A stretch of DNA of 64,000 nucleotides, from contig JADZAR010000184.1 in the NCBI GenBank assembly GCA_020852475.1, positions 1-64,000 of the forward strand, in the 5' to 3' direction. This document shows, one piece after another, positions 61,416 to 64,000 of this stretch. Numbering within the stretch: the stretch's first letter is position 1; each line of letters starts with the position of its first letter. Source of the stretch: Nitrosomonas sp. Its GTDB lineage: Bacteria; Pseudomonadota; Gammaproteobacteria; Burkholderiales; Nitrosomonadaceae. The notes under the pieces were generated by a model. The model was not told where the DNA came from, searched no databases, and worked only from the letters and a program-made list of their open reading frames with translations. The position numbers and the translations under genes are program-made.

Positions 61416-62135
61416 TTGTGCGCGCGAGTTATTCGTAATGTTACCGTCGATTATTTAAGCAGCTCAATGTTCTTATGCGGATGTTGCCGTAAAGGCGTCG
61501 GACGGTTGTCAATCTGGTGTTTTATAGTCTTGAAAACCGGTCGACTGACCATTGTTCCATTTTTTCTCCTCCTTGCGGGTTGCGCGGCATTTGCGCCGCC
61601 AATGGTTCCTGCGACAGTCAGAACGCTGGTCATCGAACCGACAAAAGATTTGCAGGATGTTCCGGTTGCTGATTTTAACGTCATGGGCAGAGTGTCTGTG
61701 CGGAGTACCGAGCAAAGTTTCTCGGGTAACGTGCATTGGCAGCATACGCAGTTTGACGATACTATTTTGTTGCTTTCTCCTCTCGGTCAGGCGGTTGCCG
61801 AAATCAGAAAAAACGATGATGTGGTGAGCTTGATAACCGCCAAGGAGGAAGCATTTTACGCGCGCGATGTCGAGGAACTGACCAACGAAGTACTGGGCTG
61901 GCGTTTACCGCTGAGCGGATTGCAATACTGGATACAGGGGACGTATTCTCCGGCCAGCGCCGCTGTTGTGGAACTGGATGAAAAAGATCGTATCGTGGCT
62001 ATCCGGCAGGATGGATGGCAGATCATTTATGTGCGTTATTTTGCAGATCAGGGGGATATAGTTGTGCGTCCGCGTATCATTGAGTTGCAATTTGATGCGT
62101 TAAAGATCCGTATGGTTGTTGATAACTGGATTTAG
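61416..62135 (+). CDS. lolB: outer membrane lipoprotein LolB (start uncertain)
   Basis: LLLAGCA lipobox; FNVMGRVSVRSTEQSFSGNVHWQHTQFDDTILLLSPLGQAVAEI; adjacent to ispE. Confidence 0.85.
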   Translation: MCARVIRNVTVDYLSSSMFLCGCCRKGVGRLSIWCFIVLKTGRLTIVPFFLLLAGCAAFAPPMVPATVRTLVIEPTKDLQDVPVADFNVMGRVSVRSTEQSFSGNVHWQHTQFDDTILLLSPLGQAVAEIRKNDDVVSLITAKEEAFYARDVEELTNEVLGWRLPLSGLQYWIQGTYSPASAAVVELDEKDRIVAIRQDGWQIIYVRYFADQGDIVVRPRIIELQFDALKIRMVVDNWI

Positions 62136-62179
62136 CGCGAAACGATAAAAAGATTGATGAATATTTGATCATTAAGCCG

Positions 62180-63019
62180 ATGCAGACTTTTCCAGCTCCC
62201 GCAAAACTGAATCTTTTTCTGCATGTCGTCGGGCGAAGACCGGATGGGTATCATTTGCTACAGACAGTTTTTCGTTTACTGGATTTTTATGATCAAATCG
62301 ATCTTAAGGTGCGTGACGACGGCGTGATCAGATTAATTACGCCTTTGGAAAACGTTCCGGTCGAACAGGATTTGTGTGTTCGTGCGGCTAGGTTGTTGCA
62401 AGGCGAGAGTGGTACTCGGCTGGGTGTCGACATTGCTTTGCATAAGCACATTCCAATGGGCGGCGGCCTGGGGGGCGGCAGCTCCGATGCGGCGACGATG
62501 CTGATGGCGCTGAATGATTTGTGGCATCTGAACTGGGAGAACTCGCGACTTCGGGCGCTGGGCCTGAAACTGGGCGCCGATGTGCCGATTTTTATTTTCG
62601 GAGAAAATGCATTTGCCGAAGGTGTCGGCGAGCAATTAACCGCTTTATCACTACCGAAAGCTTGGTATCTGGTCATCGTACCGCCCGTACATGTTTCCAC
62701 GGCAGAAATTTTTTCAAATAAGGAATTGACACGAAACACGATTCCAATCACAATACCGCCCTTTTCCATTCGGGATGGCCATAACGATCTTGAACCGGTG
62801 GTTTGTAGTCTTTATCCGGAGGTTTCTCGAAGTTTGGAGTGGCTAAAACGTCTGGAAAATACTAAAATAACAGCAATGAGCGGATCAGGGGCTTGCGTGT
62901 TTGCCGAATTTGCGACGGAATCCGGAGCAAATGCAGCATTTTCAAGGTTGCCCGCGGATATGCGGGGGTTTGTTGCGCGCGGTCTTGACAGGCATCCGAT
63001 GTGCGAAAACATGAAATAG
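62180..63019 (+). CDS. ispE: 4-diphosphocytidyl-2-C-methyl-D-erythritol kinase
   Basis: PAPAKLNLFLHVVGRRPDGYHLLQTVFRLLDFYD; IPMGGGLGGGSSDAATMLMALN; MSGSGACVFAEF. Confidence 0.96.
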   Translation: MQTFPAPAKLNLFLHVVGRRPDGYHLLQTVFRLLDFYDQIDLKVRDDGVIRLITPLENVPVEQDLCVRAARLLQGESGTRLGVDIALHKHIPMGGGLGGGSSDAATMLMALNDLWHLNWENSRLRALGLKLGADVPIFIFGENAFAEGVGEQLTALSLPKAWYLVIVPPVHVSTAEIFSNKELTRNTIPITIPPFSIRDGHNDLEPVVCSLYPEVSRSLEWLKRLENTKITAMSGSGACVFAEFATESGANAAFSRLPADMRGFVARGLDRHPMCENMK

Positions 63020-63022
63020 AAT

Positions 63023-63097
63023 TGGGGAGTCGCCAAGTGGTAAGGCACCGGATTTTGATTCCGGCATTCGTAGGTTCGATCCCTACCTCCCCAGCCA
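63023..63097 (+). tRNA. tRNA-Gln (anticodon TTG), CCA encoded
   Basis: Acceptor TGGGGAG/CTCCCCA; anticodon loop ATTTTGATT; T-loop GGTTCGATCC; ends GCCA. Confidence 0.95.
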
Positions 63098-63274
63098 GCA
63101 ATCTTAGTAGTTCCGGCAGTCTGTCTTTTAACGGGACTTTTCAATAAAACACCGGAATTGAATTATATTCAGCCTATTGCAATCAGTGAAAAGCGATATT
63201 GAAATGGTGTCATTCGTCATATCAGGATCGGCGCGTATTCCTGATTTCAAGTCAACCAATTAATATAAATAACA

Positions 63275-64000
63275 ATGTCTTACGACAGTTTGATGGTTTT
63301 TACCGGTACGGCCAACCCGAGGCTGGCGCATGATGTTGTCAGGCATCTGAATATTCATCTTGGACGTGCTACAGTCGGGCGTTTCAGCGATGGCGAAGTG
63401 ATGGTGGAAATCCTGGAGAACGTACGCGGAAAAGATGTTTTTGTGTTGCAGTCGACGTGTGCGCCAACAAACGACAGTCTGATGGAAATCCTGGTTATGG
63501 TGGACGCGCTTAAACGTGCTTCCGCCGGAAGAATTACGGCGGCTATACCGTATTTTGGTTATGCGCGGCAGGACAGAAGGCCGCGTTCGGTGCGCGTGCC
63601 TATCTCCGCCAAGGTTGTGGCGAATATGTTGACGACCGTGGGGGTTGACCGCGTATTGACCATGGATTTGCATTCCGACCAGATCCAGGGGTTTTTTGAT
63701 ATTCCTGTTGATAATATCTACGGCACGCCAATACTGCTTGGCGATGTCTGGAAGCATGACTACCAGGATCTGGTTGTGGTGTCACCGGATGTTGGCGGCG
63801 TCGTGCGTGCAAGGCATATGGCCAAGCGGCTGGAGTGCGAACTGGCGATTATCGACAAGCGCCGCCCTAGGCCCAATGAAGCTAAAGTGATGAATATCAT
63901 CGGTGAAGTGAAAGAGCGTACCTGCGTTATCATTGACGATCTGGTAGATACTGCCAACACACTGTGTAAAGCTGCCGATGCCTTAAAGGAAGAAGGCGCC
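63275..64000 (+). CDS. prs: ribose-phosphate pyrophosphokinase (3' end runs off the window)
   Basis: Reading from ATG 63275: [113 protein letters not shown]; ispE-tRNA-Gln-prs order. Confidence 0.97.
   Translation, partial: MSYDSLMVFTGTANPRLAHDVVRHLNIHLGRATVGRFSDGEVMVEILENVRGKDVFVLQSTCAPTNDSLMEILVMVDALKRASAGRITAAIPYFGYARQDRRPRSVRVPISAKVVANMLTTVGVDRVLTMDLHSDQIQGFFDIPVDNIYGTPILLGDVWKHDYQDLVVVSPDVGGVVRARHMAKRLECELAIIDKRRPRPNEAKVMNIIGEVKERTCVIIDDLVDTANTLCKAADALKEEGA

Noticed and set aside
1-64000. Prophage, integrative element, CRISPR or classical defence island
   Set aside because: No integrase, transposase, phage structural, Cas, restriction-modification or toxin-antitoxin motifs recognised, and no regular spaced direct repeats.

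Overview
The window looks like ordinary chromosome of a betaproteobacterium, probably a Nitrosomonas-like ammonia oxidiser (inferred from gene content and order, not searched). I found no rRNA, CRISPR array, transposase, integrase or phage genes. Recognisable core genes are acs, thyA-folA, an ornithine decarboxylase, nadC, bamD/rluD, rnfB-nth, minCDE, lolB, ispE, tRNA-Gln and prs. Accessory content includes a TonB-dependent receptor, several c-di-GMP proteins, a SulP transporter with two universal stress proteins and a two-component system, a porin, and a three-domain peptidase. The strongest candidate for an undescribed system is the cluster at about 14.5-21.8 kb. It encodes a Tat-exported multicopper oxidase, a SCO-like protein with both copper-binding Cys replaced by acidic residues, a 674-aa secreted protein of no family I recognise, a canonical SCO protein, and a mono-heme cytochrome c fused to a periplasmic-binding-protein-like domain. 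A near-perfect hairpin lies inside the cluster. Other signals of note are a dispersed intergenic repeat family with terminal inverted repeats (three copies), two further structured intergenic elements, an HD-GYP paralogue lacking metal-binding His, a pseudopilin with in-frame hexanucleotide repeats, and a small domain shared by two otherwise unrelated secreted proteins.
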